From the NCBI RefSeq assembly GCF_021018895.1, contig NC_079378.1, positions 25,044,160-25,108,159 on the forward strand: a stretch of DNA of 64,000 bases, given 5' to 3'. The notes below the pieces were generated by a model. The model was given only the letters and a program-made list of their open reading frames with translations. It made no database searches and had not been told where the DNA came from. Of the stretch, positions 49,588 through 62,262 are shown piece after piece. This stretch comes from Seriola aureovittata (taxonomy: Eukaryota > Chordata > Actinopteri > Carangiformes > Carangidae). A program made the position numbers and the translations under genes. The stretch's first letter is position 1. Every line of letters starts with the position of its first letter.

Positions 49588-52500
49588 GAATACTTCAGTT
49601 GGTCTATACTTCCCAGAGACTCGGCACATTAGCTCAACAGCTAAGTCCAGGAAACACAAAACATTTCAAATCAGTTTTAAATTAACTCAAGCTGAAGACG
49701 TAACGCAAGAGATTTTGGTAAATGAACAGACACATACGACATCTTAAGTATTTCTGATGCTTGATTTCTAGTTAGTTTTGTTAGTTATTCATAACTAGTT
49801 TTTAAGATCAGCTCTATGGTAGTCTGAGAGGAGAATCATTGACTCAGATATTTCCTCTCGTCCTTTGTGAGAAATGGGATTTTTGCTGCTCACTATCTGT
49901 AATGTTAACAATAAAAATTATGAGAAATTTAGTGAATTGAGCGTATATGAAAACCTAAAACAGTGACTTTTAATTGAAATGGCCTACGGGTCATTTTATA
50001 ATAAATTAGAAACTACACATCATTTGTTTTTAATGGTTTGTATTTTGAATTCTTTATCAAATATAGTTGCACTAAATATGCAGGATTTTTTTCCCCAGAT
50101 GAGTTTATGTTGTTGTTCTTCTCTTTGAGTCAGTACATTAATGCTGCATTCATTAAAACTGGACACGGTGTGAGGATACTTCACCCAAGCTGTAAGTTCA
50201 ACAACAACACATCCCAGTCCTCAGAATTAGAGATTGTACTTAATGAGCGCCATTTAAATTGTAACTGAACAAGCCAAACGGCACACCATGGTTCCTTGCT
50301 CAAAGCTATGAAGAAAAATCTTTGCATGTGTTGATCTTAAAAGACTGACCTACTTCCACAACTAGCAGGCAGGACAGTTTTCTGAAGTTGAGATGCTAAA
50401 ACCGGATTCTGGCAGAGTCCACTGACAAACAAAAAATCTTTGCAAGTCTTCCAATGTTTGCTTCAAAATAACTTCAAGCATGTCGTATCAATTCCACATT
50501 ACCCTTAGACAGTAACACCTCCAAGCTGAGTGTCAGAGTGTCAATTCAATTTTCAAGGAGGATGATTTTTACCAAGTATTGTATCTCTGCAGTATCACTT
50601 AGCCCTGCAAACCCTAATGCTAGGATGTTAGGAAACTGCAGGTGGAAAAAATATACATATAACAGTCTTAGAAAATATCTGTGGAGTACTCTGAGCCAGG
50701 CTCGTGTCACAGGTTAAATCAGAGCTCTGCTTCAGCGTGATTGAGAAAAAGAACCAGGAGATAACAGTGATTGAATAGACCTTAAAACCTTAGAAAGTAC
50801 TTCACTAGCATTGTCCCCTAATTCAAAGTGAGGGGAAGTACAGACATTCTACTAGAATAGATATATATATAGCAGTTTTCCTGTGGTCGTCCTCCTCGTC
50901 ACCTGTTTTATTTAGAAACAAATATATTGTGAGAACACATGCAGATTGTGAAAAAAAAACATTTCCTTACCTATTAAATTCCTATTCCATGTGAAAACCA
51001 TTGTTGGCTGTTTACCGCAAACAGAAGGGATTACAGTTTTTTGCTGATGCCTACTATACTTATGGGCTTGACTTGAACGTGGTTAATTAAACAGATTTTT
51101 CATTGTTTGGCCAGACACAGTCAAGGTTAAAGTTCCCTGCATGGGGAGAAACCTGCTCTCTCTCTATGCATGGACTCTATCCAGCTAAGGCTTTCCCACC
51201 TGTCTTCCCTATCCCCTTGTCGTTTTATTTCCATGCCTGAACACAGAACAATAATATTAAAAATGGTGAGTGCACCAAACCATGATAGGTCCCACAATTT
51301 TAGCTGCTCATGCCAAATTTGTCATGTTTATCTGTTATGTCAGTCTCTCTGGCACTTTGTGTTGTCCTTTACCATATTTGAGTGTTAATGCCACAGCAGT
51401 GGAAGCTAATGGTGCCCAAAATATAGCAGACCTCTACACTCTGCTGCTAAGCTACTTTTAATTAAAGGTCCAGTTAGTGTATGTAATATTGCACTTTCAT
51501 TTCTTCTCAACGCTCTTTTTTTATTGTCTGTTTCCTCCAGTGAGTGGGGGCTGGCCAGTGATGCCAGGCCAGGGTTGTTTCCGTGGTAATGAGCTGTCAA
51601 GGATATAAAGAAGGCTGTTCTTTTTTTCTTTGCATATCTCTTCCCTCCAAATAGGGACTGTAGACGGGAGAGTTAGTCTGGCAGCAGCATCTGTGGAGAG
51701 CACGCCCTCGGGATTCTAGTGTCACAGATGCAGTTTAAGAACCATGTGAATGGAGAGGCTCTCACTGACTGCAGGCTGTGGGACTGGCATGATTAGACCT
51801 TTAGATGTTGTCTGTTGCATGATAACTGGATTCTGAGGTGCTCAGAAAGACGGGTCTAAAGGACTGATTTAATTTGCCAGGCTCTAATGACAAAAATAAT
51901 TCTCCAATCACTCTCTGCTCTTTTGGGTTCGCTGATATGTTTCCCTTTGATTGTGTAAGTACTAATTGTCTCTTTCATCATGCATTTCAGCTCGCCTCAC
52001 AGCAGCACTCTTGTTCACCAGTATCATGCACAGTTATTAAGGCAGGCTGCAGATGAAATTTAATTATTTTAGTCATCCCTCTCTCTGTCACACTGCACCA
52101 GCGTCACATGCATGCACATTGCTTTCTATGATTCCATCATAATAATTCTAAGATTCACAGCTGATGTGAAAATAAAACTGAAATCATACTTCTGAGATCT
52201 GAATAATTTAGATTATCTGTGTTATATCTGTGAAATGGGCTTGGAACAGGTGGAAAAACCTTGTATACACATGATGTAACATTAACGTCAAATGCAGACT
52301 CATGATTTGCCTTAATTGGTTGCATGACCGCCTACTGTCATTTAGCATGAACAACACTCCTGAAGCTGAGATAAGACTCAGACACATAAGAGGCTGCTGT
52401 GTATTCCTCCCACTAGTATAAACAGCATATGCATGTGCAACTGGTTCCAGATAACCAGGTTAAAATGACCATGGTTCTTAAGCTGAATAAACTGGATGAG

Positions 52501-53234
52501 GAGGTGAGTCATTGCAATAGAAAGCTTCACTAGCATCATGATTATAAAGTGTCTGTTCAGTGAAGGGAGATGGAACAAATGTCACTTTGGCAACACTTTT
52601 TCACTAATATCAGTGATAATATTCTTCAGTCACACCGAATATGAATTTAACATTTACAAAAGAAACATTTTTTGTATTTAGTTACTCTTGACTTTCATCA
52701 TTATTTTTCCTTTCCTCAAACTTTCAGTTTCTAATTGTTTGGTTACTGTTCTAAATATTGACTGCTACCCTTTTCTGGGTGTTGCCTTCTCTGTGTGATT
52801 GACAGTTAATTAATTAGCGAGTTGAGAGAGTGGCGATTTGTTGAAGTCTGTCCAGCGCTGAGCAACGCAGGGAGCATTACAAAAGAAGCAGGTCCATTTG
52901 ACTGAATTTTTTACCCTAAGAAGTAGGAAAATAAAAAGATAGTTTCACTAAATACACATTTCAGCTGCAATACAAAACAACCTGGGCAGGTAAAAAAAAA
53001 AAGAATGAGGGCAGGATGTGGGGCAGGTTTTGGAGCTGTACAACAGGTCAGTTTTTTCAAATGAGCTGAGAATTGGCAGTGATATTGTTTTTGTTGCATA
53101 CACATATTTTACTGTGTAATAAATAACAGCTTGTTGGCATCATCAAATTAACCAGTCAACTTTGCATTCACGTCCTCAAATACAAACATACATATACACA
53201 CACATACAATGAAATAGTGATCTTGTTTCGTCAT
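49588..53234. other. Non-coding stretch, nothing firm
   Basis: It contains small AT runs near 50,863-50,873 and an AATTAAAGGTCCAGTTAGTG word near 51,460 that recalls the start of a common fish TTAA repeat but does not continue. Frames up to 76 codons show no domain. Confidence 0.45.
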
Positions 53235-53540
53235 TCACGGGGTCGTTATGCTGAATCTGTTTGGTGCACATGATGCAGAAGCCTGTAGGTTTTTATGCTT
53301 GGTCAGTGTTGACCACAAACAATCTTTCTGCCTGGTTACATTTGAAGTTGTCACATCGAGGCTGCTCTTTAGGAAGCGTAGTTCAGGCTCAGGTCTTTTT
53401 TTCAAATGTAGTTTATAGCTATAGGTAAACTCTGTTGCCCTTATCACTGATTGCTGTATTTCACATCTTGCTATAACAACCATGGGCATTTGGTGCAGAG
53501 TGTTTTTCAATTCGTCTATAGCCTGCGTGATTTCATTCAC
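53235..53540 (-). other. Unrecognised 101-codon open frame
   Basis: The frame starts MNEITQAIDELKNTLHQMP and has a balanced, non-repetitive composition with charged residues, unlike most chance frames here. I recognise no domain. No splice context or neighbouring coding segment supports it. It could be a decayed retroelement fragment or chance. Confidence 0.12.
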
Positions 53541-56500
53541 AACTAATAAATGTCCCTATTATCCTGGTTTCTGGACAGCTTGGAGAAAAGCTTGAATATT
53601 GTAGTGGTTATATAAAGAAAATAATATGTTCATATTAACCTGTTGTACTATTGAGACTCCAAACTAAAAATGAGATCACACAATATTGAATAAAACAAAC
53701 AGAGAAAACAGAAATATGAGAAAATATATTCAAAATCTAGGACTCTTGACACAGTGATGATCAGTACTGGTAGAAAAATATGGAGAGTGCTCCTGCTGCT
53801 CATCTTACTGTGTCAGGCTGTAGTGGAAATCAAATTAATTTTCCACCCTGGATTGCCATATCACTAGCCAGACAAGAATGATGTATTGCACTTGATATTC
53901 ATTTTCCATCATCTTTGGCAATCTTTGCACTTTTTGGCAGGCTAATAGAGGTCTTTTAAGTGCAGGGACATCATCCATTTCAAATTCAAGATAACCACTT
54001 GTGTTACATAATGATAGTGTACGTGACTGCAGGGATGTTTCCTTTTAGGAGAACCCCACTTTTAGTGTTTACAAGCCAGTGTAAGATGGCTATCTGCTCA
54101 AAATAATGATTTAGATTAGTAACAAAGTGCAGCAATAATGAAAATTATGATAATATTGATGATAATAACCCAAAAACTGTGTTTGACTCTGTGGCTTTCC
54201 CTTAAACGTACTTCACAGTTTAGGGGTTAATTCAAGCAGACGTTAGTCTGGGCTTATCTCAGTCTGACCGATGAACTGAGCTTCTCATGAAGACAACTAA
54301 GGATTCTTTATTGTATTTGACGATTCAATCAGTCACTGCAGACGGGGATGTGTGTAAAACCTCTTGATGAAACATAATTAGGTTTTCTTTTGTGAAAAAT
54401 CTGATAAAGTTTGTCACTTTATGATTTTCTTATAATTATGCTGGGAATGTGCAAATCTGTTGATGTCACAACAGCAGGGTGAGTGGGCTGGTGATGACAA
54501 CGTACACAATCACACCATGATGTGCACTGCAAAAAAATCATGCCGGGGATCTTGAGCAGTTTGTTCCATTAAAGCTGTAGCTGTCAATTCAGATGGGCTA
54601 ACCCCTCCACATACATAAATGCATAGAGCATAAAGACCTTTATCTGACACAATGGTACAGACTTTTTATGTGTAACAGGAACAGAATGAAAAGGTGGATA
54701 ACTCTCCTCTAAATAACAATAAATTGGCAAATACTGTATCCAAAAGTCATTTTTACTCCTGTTGAGGTAATATATGGCTCTAAGGTGTAAGCAGGGGTGA
54801 AATCAGGACAAAATAAACAGATGGTCTCCTAACAGATATAACCTCATGAGAGGCAGTGACAGACAGTTAGAGCACACGTCCGTACACTGTGCAAATACAC
54901 ATAATGCCTGCCCCGATATGATACTCCCATGGGGAGGATATGTAGAAACATGCTCATACCAGCGTTCGGCTTGATTGACTCATTTTGTTGTAATGCTGCG
55001 TGGTTCAGTATTTGTAGGAAGCCATGTAATCAGGAGGAAAACAAAAGGAGGGGATTAGTTTGAGGTTGGTGTTTGTGTATATATTTATGAAAGGATAGAA
55101 AGATTTTTTTTTCAGTCTGTATCACGGTTATGTAATAGACAGGGAGAGGAGGTGGGTCTGTTGTTTGTGAGCAATAGTCATGTTTTAATTATCTATGGCT
55201 TTTTCCAGTCAGTCGTATGAGGCTCCAAACGATAGTATGATATATCTGCATAATCTCCACTTTCCCTAAAAGAGAGGGAGCTGTGAGCCCTTATTATTGT
55301 TTGGACAGTGCATACAGTATACTGACAACTCAAAACTCATTTGCTGCAGAGCTGTTGAAGACACTGTCGTCAACAACTGACGCTGCCTCAGATAATGGTT
55401 TGGATGAAAGGACAGCTCATTTCTCCAAAAAATGTTTCCTCGACTCTTCTCTCTTTGCACCTTTTACTTTTCATCTTCAGCGGGAGGGACCAGGATGCAA
55501 AGAAAAGTCACAACTGAGGAAAACAATTAAGGGATGTGGGATGTTCCTGCAATCATCTTGACTAGCTAATTGTCGTCAGAGCTTGATTCTCTATCCATGT
55601 GTGGACACACAAACAAGCCAAGTGTGATCTTGGTTTAAATCAAGTGTGTAGTGTTTGTGTGAAGTGAGGATGCAGGTGTGATGGTTTGAGTGGTGTATCC
55701 TTGTTCCTTGTGAGCCAATCAGTCACTAGATTGCAGTTGTACTTGGCAACTGGCAAGTGTGAATATGTGACGGCAGCGTGTGAAGCAGGACATTTTTAGA
55801 AAAGTATGTGGATGTTCATTCGACTGCCTTAGAAAAAAAAAAGCTACAAAGAGACATTCAGCAGGTGTTAGATGATGTCTTTGTGTACTCTACCTGGTCC
55901 TGCTTGAGAGCATCTCTTTGTCCTCCTCACCTGCTGTCTAAAACCTCAGATGTGTTATGTATGCACGGCCTACTTCCTCTATTATTGTGTGTGTTTTTTG
56001 GAACCCAAATGACAACCTGAACTATGACAATAACCAGTCAAATATTCAGTTTTCAGACAATGAGGGTTGAAGGAGGCAATTTGTTTCCAGCACGCCAGAA
56101 TTTTTATTTGCTATGTCAGTATAAAGCACTTTAAATCTCCATGTTTAGTATTCCTATTTAAATCAGTATCTGTAAATGAGTCACTCTTTCCACATTAATT
56201 AGATTTCAACATTTTGGCAGGATTCAACTTTTGCAAATGTTTCATTAAGGAGACAGAGTCTGTGGCAGATGAATTATACAGGGTGCCGTTTTCAGATATG
56301 CATTTGCAGCAACAGATGTATAGGTTTGGTGACTAATAGAATACAACCCTATATTATATTGAAGGTGGATTGGACTACATGAGTAAGCAAAGCGACTCGT
56401 TCGAACCGCCTTCAATTCATCATGCTACTGGGGATAATGCAGTGGAAATGAGTTCATGTGAAAATGGAAAAGTGGCTAGAGGTTGAATGGATCATACAAG

Positions 56501-56592
56501 ACATCTCTTAGTGGCTCTGTATGAAAGTTTGCTTTATGGCCGGAAACCACAGAGAGGATAAACAAATCCTGCTTATCTGATCTGATTGTTTG

Positions 56593-56593
<1 letters not shown>
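53541..56593. other. Non-coding stretch, nothing recognised
   Basis: Frames of 92 codons or fewer show no domain. AT-rich, with no repeat boundary found. Confidence 0.5.

Positions 56594-56636
<43 letters not shown>
56594..56636. repeat. (TG)n microsatellite
   Basis: About 43 bp of perfect TG units. The His/Thr- and Val/Cys-rich frames across it are artefacts. Confidence 0.96.
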
Positions 56637-56639
<3 letters not shown>

Positions 56640-57974
56640 GATTGTTCCACAGCACTGCCACCAATTACTTACAGGCTTGTTAGCTGGCACCACAGCTGTT
56701 ATGCTCACCTCCCCTCCAGACATAGTGGGATGCTTGTAGCTTCAACAGAAATGCAGGCTATTATCTGCTGTTATTTTATCAGACATTCACTGGTATGCTT
56801 GTAGGGCTAAGACCCGGAAGGATGTGGGTGATGTTGGCTGAATAGTTAGTTTAACTTGAAGTGATAACGAAATTGTTTTACTTATAGTTGTATTATTGTT
56901 ATTTATATATATTTATATATATATCTGTGTGTGTGTGCGTTCCTATGGGATTGGTTGTGGCGGTGCTGGCAGTTGCACTGTTCTTCTTTCTCTTTTCTCA
57001 AGATTTTATTTATTTAGTTAGCTGACTGTATTCCAGACGACAGCCCAATGATTGCCTCAGTGTTCAAGCAAACAAACAGAAATGCTCAAAAGGCTAAAAT
57101 ATCTAGTTTTATTCGTCAATGTCACCACAGTCTAACAATAGTGACACACATCATTGGCTCATATAAAACCTCTTTAATTTTTTTGTCATACACACTTTTG
57201 CTGACGGTAAATTAACTGGAGTGCATCTCCTCTAAAGATCAGATACTGATGACATCAAACAGTTCAACGTGTGGGAGATATAAATATGAACCTTTATGAT
57301 GTTGCATTTAAAGTGTTACCTAAAATTATACAACAAAAAATGTAATTACATGAAATTCATGCCAACATATAACACAACATAATTTTGGATTAATGTACCG
57401 TACTTTATTTATAGTTCATTTTTTGTGATAGCAAACTGTTTGTTTTTTAGTTTATGAAAAAAGAAAGAAAAAATTGTATTGCGTGTAATGATGACTGACA
57501 CAGTGATAAAGGCAGTGGTGACATGCTGTAGCCACTTTGTCGACAGAGGTCAAGTTCATCCACCTACTTACCACAACCACTTCCTTATAGTTTCATGAAC
57601 GGGTTGCTGTACTGCCAAACCCACAGTGAAATAACACGGGTGGAGCTCCAAGCAGCTTTTGGCCACTAGCTTAGTGTTGGTTTAGTTTAATATGTGTATA
57701 TAGTGCATGGCTCCTTTCGTCAAGAGCTCATGTGCTCCTTTTTTTTTGCAATAGCTGGTCCCATTAAAAGACTAATGAGATGTTAGATGGCAGCAGAGCT
57801 ATCAGACATAATGATTTTGCAACACAATGCTTTCTCTTTCCTTATTACTGGAATAGAATTTATTTGCTACATGCTGCGCATCTTCTTTTGTCATTGCTCA
57901 GTTATACAAAGACTTTTATTTGATTAACTGATATAGTGTATATTGTGAATCCACTGCCTACGGTCAGCCATTTT
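56637..57974. other. Non-coding stretch with a compound microsatellite
   Basis: A TATTTATATATA/GTGTGT compound repeat lies at about 56,899-56,940. The remainder is featureless. Confidence 0.5.
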
Positions 57975-58140
57975 ATGCTACTTTATACTCCAGTATATTT
58001 CAGAGGGAGATGTTGTACTTCCTGCTCCAATATACTTACTTGACAGCTTTAGTTACTAGTTACTCTTAAGATGAAGATTACATAATGCATGTTTGAAGCT
58101 TTAAAAACACAACATAGTGTTAAAGATTAAACCATTGGTT
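57975..58140 (+). repeat. Fish dispersed repeat, part 1 of 3
   Basis: TACTTTATACTCCAGTATAT, TTTCAGAGGGAGATGTTGTA and GACAGCTTTAGTTACTAGTT are words I recall from a common fish repeat rich in TACTTTTACTT units. The continuation appears at 59,013-59,092 and 59,686-59,856. Confidence 0.6.
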
Positions 58141-59012
58141 TGATCCTTTTTGGCTTCTGATGTCTTCCAAAAAGCAGTGTGTAGTCTGTGTCACATTTCA
58201 TATGTCTATGATTTGTTAACAGTTCCACCAAATACAGATTTTTTTCCTTCTAACCTTGTCGTGGTTTCATTTCAGTGATAGCATTTTTCCAATGTAGTTC
58301 TCAACTCTGCTCACTTTTGGTACGAGTTTCTTATTTTTCCAATGAGCAAAGTCAATGTGGCATTTATTAAAGCGACAATAGATGAGGTCACCGTGATGAC
58401 ATCGGCAGCATGACACACTTAGGAACATTGGAGAATATCGAAGCGATACCAAACAGGAAAACGTTTGCATCTCCTCAGTTGACCGTGGCGTGGTTTTACA
58501 AGTTTGCCATACTAAAAGTACAGTACAATAACTAACCGAAATGTAACGGACGACAGTGAGCGGTGTGCAGTTTCTTGGGTGTTTAAAAATGGAGGTTTTG
58601 TTGAGAACATCCCGTCTCGCCCAGCGATGACGCAGTAGTGACGATTCTTCTTTGGCATCACCTCAGCTCAGTTGGAACCTCGGCAGAGGGGACACCAAAA
58701 AATGTACCAGGTACCTGGTACTATCCACAACCTTTGCCTGATGGAAAACAAACAAGGTGAATTGAGACCAAGGCATGAGGTGGAGGGAACTGCCAACAAC
58801 ACAGAGACAGGATTGTGTCGAGGTACAGATCTGGGGAGAGATACAAAAAAAAAAAAATTGAGTGGCAGTTGTAAAGGGCTATAAAAGTTCAAATGCTCCA
58901 ATATAAAAAACTGGAAACAGATTTGTGTATAATGACTTTGATTTTCTTATTTCCTCTCCCATTAATCATCTCACTCAGATAAATCTGAGGGCCGTGTCCC
59001 TGTGTATCATAC
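58141..59012. mobile_element. Inserted block: non-autonomous element with an 18-bp palindrome
   Basis: This 872-bp block separates parts 1 and 2 of the dispersed repeat. It holds GGAACCTCGGCAGAGG and, at 58,704-58,721, the perfect palindrome GTACCAGGTACCTGGTAC, both reminiscent of a fish MITE with GTACC-rich ends, plus the Tc1 fragment at 58,766-58,855. The insertion's own ends are not resolved. Confidence 0.4.
58766..58855 (+). pseudogene. Tc1 transposase N-terminal fragment
   Basis: The sequence ACAGAGACAGGATTGTGTCG reads RDRIVSRYRSGERYKK in one plus frame, matching the first helix-turn-helix of the abundant fish Tc1 transposase. It is cut off by an A13 run. The same element type lies on minus at 59,093. 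Confidence 0.7.
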
Positions 59013-59092
59013 AGCTCCTCTTCCAGCAGCTACAACAGTAACCTGCTGCTTATACACTGATGCTTCACTATTAGTCGTCTAATGATGTCATC
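59013..59092 (+). repeat. Fish dispersed repeat, part 2 of 3
   Basis: AGCAGCTACAACAGTAACCT and the following TAATGATGTCAT continue part 1 and run directly into the Tc1 end at 59,093. Confidence 0.55.
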
Positions 59093-59683
59093 CAGTGCAT
59101 TCAGACAGAAAATGGTATCAGACCCTTTAATTTTTTTTACATTCTGTTATAAAATGCAGCCTTAAGCTAAAATGGCTTAAATTAATTTTATTCCCCTCAT
59201 CAATCTACAATCAATACCCTGTTGTGAGTTCATCCGGTTATTGGTCTCTTCTCTTACCAAAGCCTGTCGCCCTGATTACTCTGTTTGGTCGGGCAGCCTA
59301 ATTGCTCCAAACTTCTTCAATTTAAGAATGATAGAGGCCACTGAGCTCTTGGAAACTTTCAATGAAACAAAAAATATTTTGTATCTTTCCCCAGATCTGA
59401 GCCCATGACACAATCCTGTCTCTGAACTCTGCATTCAGTTCCTCCTCCTCATCGTTCCTGCTCTGATCTGCATTGTCAGCTGTGAGACTTTATATAGACA
59501 GGTGTGTGTCTTTGCAAATCAGGTCCAATCAATTGAATTTACCACAGGTGGACTCCAATCAAGGTGTAGAAACATCTCAACAATGATTAAGAGAAACTGG
59601 AGGAACTTGAGCTAAATTTCAAGTGTCAAAGCAAAGAGTCTGAATACTGATGTCAATGTGATATTTCAGTTTTCATATCACTG
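59093..59683 (-). mobile_element. Internally deleted Tc1 copy
   Basis: The left end CAGTGCATTCAG...ATCAGACCC is the typical Tc1 terminus, and the right end closes with CACTG followed by TA (59,684-59,685). After about 130 bp of left arm (CATCAATCTAC at about 59,200) the sequence jumps to the N-terminal transposase region, read on minus: KLKKFGA and RDRIVSW are recognisable at about 59,295-59,435. The 5' leader TATATAGACAGGTGTGTGTC follows at about 59,493. The catalytic DDE core and C-terminus are gone, so it is a MITE-like derivative of the same type as 38,850-39,976. It split the host repeat exactly between parts 2 and 3. Confidence 0.85.
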
Positions 59684-59685
59684 TA

Positions 59686-59856
59686 TATAATAATATATCA
59701 GAAGGACCAAACCAGTAGTTCAATACTTTTACTAAGATTTGCTGCTTATACTTTTAACTACATAAGTCAGCTTTTTCATGCACAACCTTTTCTTGTTGTA
59801 TTGGTACTTTTACTTAAGAAAAAGATCTGAATACTTCTTTTGTCTTGCTATTCAGA
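59686..59856 (+). repeat. Fish dispersed repeat, part 3 of 3
   Basis: TATAATAATATATCAGAAGG and then GGTACTTTTACTTAAGAAAA and GATCTGAATACTTCTTT close the family begun at 57,975. Confidence 0.6.
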
Positions 59857-59925
59857 TTCATATCTTTCAATCTGTATCTGCATTCAGCAGCTATTGTGGC
59901 ATCATTATCTAGTATTTGCTTTATT

Positions 59926-59949
59926 GCTAGCTAGCTAGCTAGCTAGCTA
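59926..59949. repeat. (GCTA)n microsatellite
   Basis: About six tandem GCTA units. The unit is self-complementary, so the tract can fold as a hairpin on one strand. Confidence 0.92.
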
Positions 59950-59965
59950 ACATAGATGAAATGTC

Positions 59966-60547
59966 GGTACACTTTACAATAAGACTACCCTTATAAAGGA
60001 TTTATAAATGGTTTATAATTTGGTTATAAATTCAGTTAACATTTAATAAATTAACAGTTTAAGTATAAGTTATAACAGTTTTCATATATTGATTCAGGCT
60101 CATGTTCATGTTTTACACTTTACAGTAAGACTTCCTTTTATCAGTTATAAATGTTTGTAATTATCTGCAGTGCTGAAGTCCTAAAGAAGAGACCAACCAG
60201 AAAAAAAAAAAAGCAGCTCCATTTTAATATCCACTGTACATAAAAATCTGATAGCATGAATTATGATATATATAAATTATATGAATTTATACAAAAATGT
60301 TATGAAGCAGCATGTACAAACGCTGGATGAGGGAGGAAACAAAGAAAGTTCAGTAACTAAAGAGATATGAGGCTGGACAGTACAGAGACACGTGGGCTCA
60401 CTATTTGGCAAGCAACAGGTCACTGTGGCCGTTTTTATCTAATGTGTTATTACAACTTATAAATGATTTATGACGTGTTAAGTTAATAAACTAGTTATAA
60501 ACCATTTATAAATCTTTTATAATGGTAGTCTTATTGTAAAGTGGTAC
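59966..60547. mobile_element. TIR element (582 bp) with 9-bp flanking duplication
   Basis: The left end GGTACACTTTACAATAAG and the reverse complement of the right end GTACCACTTTACAATAAG continue in parallel (GACTACC(C/A)TTATAAA, then GATTTATAAATGGTTTATA) for about 55 bp. The flanks are TGAAATGTC on both sides (59,957-59,965 and 60,548-60,556), identical over 9 bases, so the true duplication is 8 or 9 bp, fitting a hAT-like mechanism. A third, internal copy of the end motif, ACACTTTACAGTAAGACTTC, sits at 60,114. There is no coding capacity. An A12 run lies near 60,200. Confidence 0.8.
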
Positions 60548-60556
60548 TGAAATGTC

Positions 60557-62121
60557 TATAGACAAAACGGCATTTTAATGTTAACATACGATGACGTACC
60601 TCTACTCTGGGCTTTCTTATCTTCGTCTTCCTCTTCGTCCTTGTGCACCTGAAGGCTTTGACCTTTTCATTATGGAATAATTTGTCCCTCTGGCTGATTC
60701 AGTCTAGCATTTGCCATCTTTCAGTCAGTGGTACGTCCCTGACATGATACACAATTGTGCATCGGTACCCATCATCCTCCACTTTCAGTGCACAGTGTGC
60801 ACAGTACAAGTGCAGTGAAGAGCAGTAATTCAAATATTGTAATTGAAATGCTGTTTTTGTTGATAATGTTGTTCCTGTAATGATGATTAAAATTATGTTA
60901 GTGGCATTCTAACATAATTTCATCCCCCCATTTTGCACATGAGGCAACCGACTATGTTGCGCATGTCACAAGCCGGCCCTGCCTACACTGTTTGTCGTTT
61001 AACTAGGAATCATTACATTAAATTACCACATTACCATCTGGTGTGTGAATTAAATGCGTGTGCTGGAGTTCTCTCATCAGCAGTGACAGCTAACCAAAAG
61101 ATGGCACATGCCCTTCAAACCAGCAGGTCTGATTAAGAGTCAGCAAACCTAACACTTCTAATAACCGTTAAAAACCTGAAATAAGAAAATGTTGATCATT
61201 TACTTGTTGGTTCTTGAATGTAATGAGGTAAATTTGTGAAGAAAACAGACTTAAACCACCAACTGTTACTTTTTTCATGGACATCATCTGAGCCATGTAT
61301 TAGATGCTATAAATGAACGACACTTCTCACTTCAGCTCTGTTTAACTCCCTGTACAAGAGTAGAAAAGGGCATACATTCAGGTGCTCCAAAACTAATATA
61401 ACAAAAGGGATTAAATACTTATTAGTGGAGCTGCCAGTCAAGAGCGCGTAGGGAGGCCTTCCATGTTTGTTTCCCAGTTGGTTTTGTATGTGTATGTGAT
61501 TGTCAGATTAGTGACATTCTTATGAAATTGCCATTTCCTTTCTAAAATTGTCATTTTATATTCCAGACTCCACTATCCAGTCCAACAGATGACATCAGCA
61601 CACTGCGAGAAGAGGGGCCGGTACAAAAATTGAAAGGTAGGGTAAAGCGTTGACTGAATGTACAGACAGCAAATACTTTAGGTCAAACCTGCAATGATTT
61701 TTTAGCCACCTGGGGGCAGTGCAACAAGCTGTAAACACAACATTGAGATATTGACACCTTTTTAAAGTTGAGGCAGGCATGGAACGAGATTCAGGTGGTG
61801 AGGGAACATGCATGCAGCGCACTCTTATGTACACTCTGAATGACAGTCACACAGAGAGGGCCGGTAAACCCTTAGATTTTTGTGATTTGTCCCGTCTGGC
61901 TGTGGTTACAACTGAATGGATTGTTCGCACATTGATAAGACAGGGAGAAGAAAATCCACTACTTCCCACCACAACGGTTAACGCAGGGAGGGGCACCAAA
62001 ACAGCTTTATGCTTATCATGCACTTTCATGAATGTGACCACGTGAAATTTTAAACTCCACACTCTCAAAAAATGGTCACATATAAATCAATCTGCCTGTC
62101 TAGAGTATTGTTGCATTCTTT
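60557..62121. other. Non-coding stretch, nothing firm
   Basis: Frames up to 88 codons show no domain. A CTCF-core-like word, CCACCTGGGGGCAG, lies at 61,706-61,719 with one mismatch. The section 61,600-61,780 has repeat-like texture but no identified ends. Confidence 0.45.
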
Positions 62122-62262
62122 ATGGAATGGTCCATGTCTCAAAGCTAACGTTGTCTCAAACTGGTTTCATCAACATGACGGTGAGTTCGGTGAACTTCAG
62201 TGGCCTCCTCAGTCGCCAGACCTGAGTCCAGTAGAACACCTTTGGGCCCTTCGCAGTATTAA
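62122..62262 (+). pseudogene. Tc1 transposase C-terminal catalytic fragment
   Basis: The plus frame reads LKANVVSNWFHQHDGEF, then WPPQSPDLSPVEHLWAL (62,201-62,251). This is the Tc1 block with the third catalytic residue: the Glu of VEHLW is codon GAA at 62,234-62,236. The QSPDL-PVEHLW variant differs from the copy at 38,850-39,976, pointing to a second Tc1 subfamily. The preceding Asp block and everything downstream are missing. Confidence 0.8.

Noticed and set aside
51456..51485. Start of a common fish repeat (AATTAAAGGTCCAGTTAGTG)
   Set aside because: Resemblance ends after about 25 bases, which is not enough to call an insertion.
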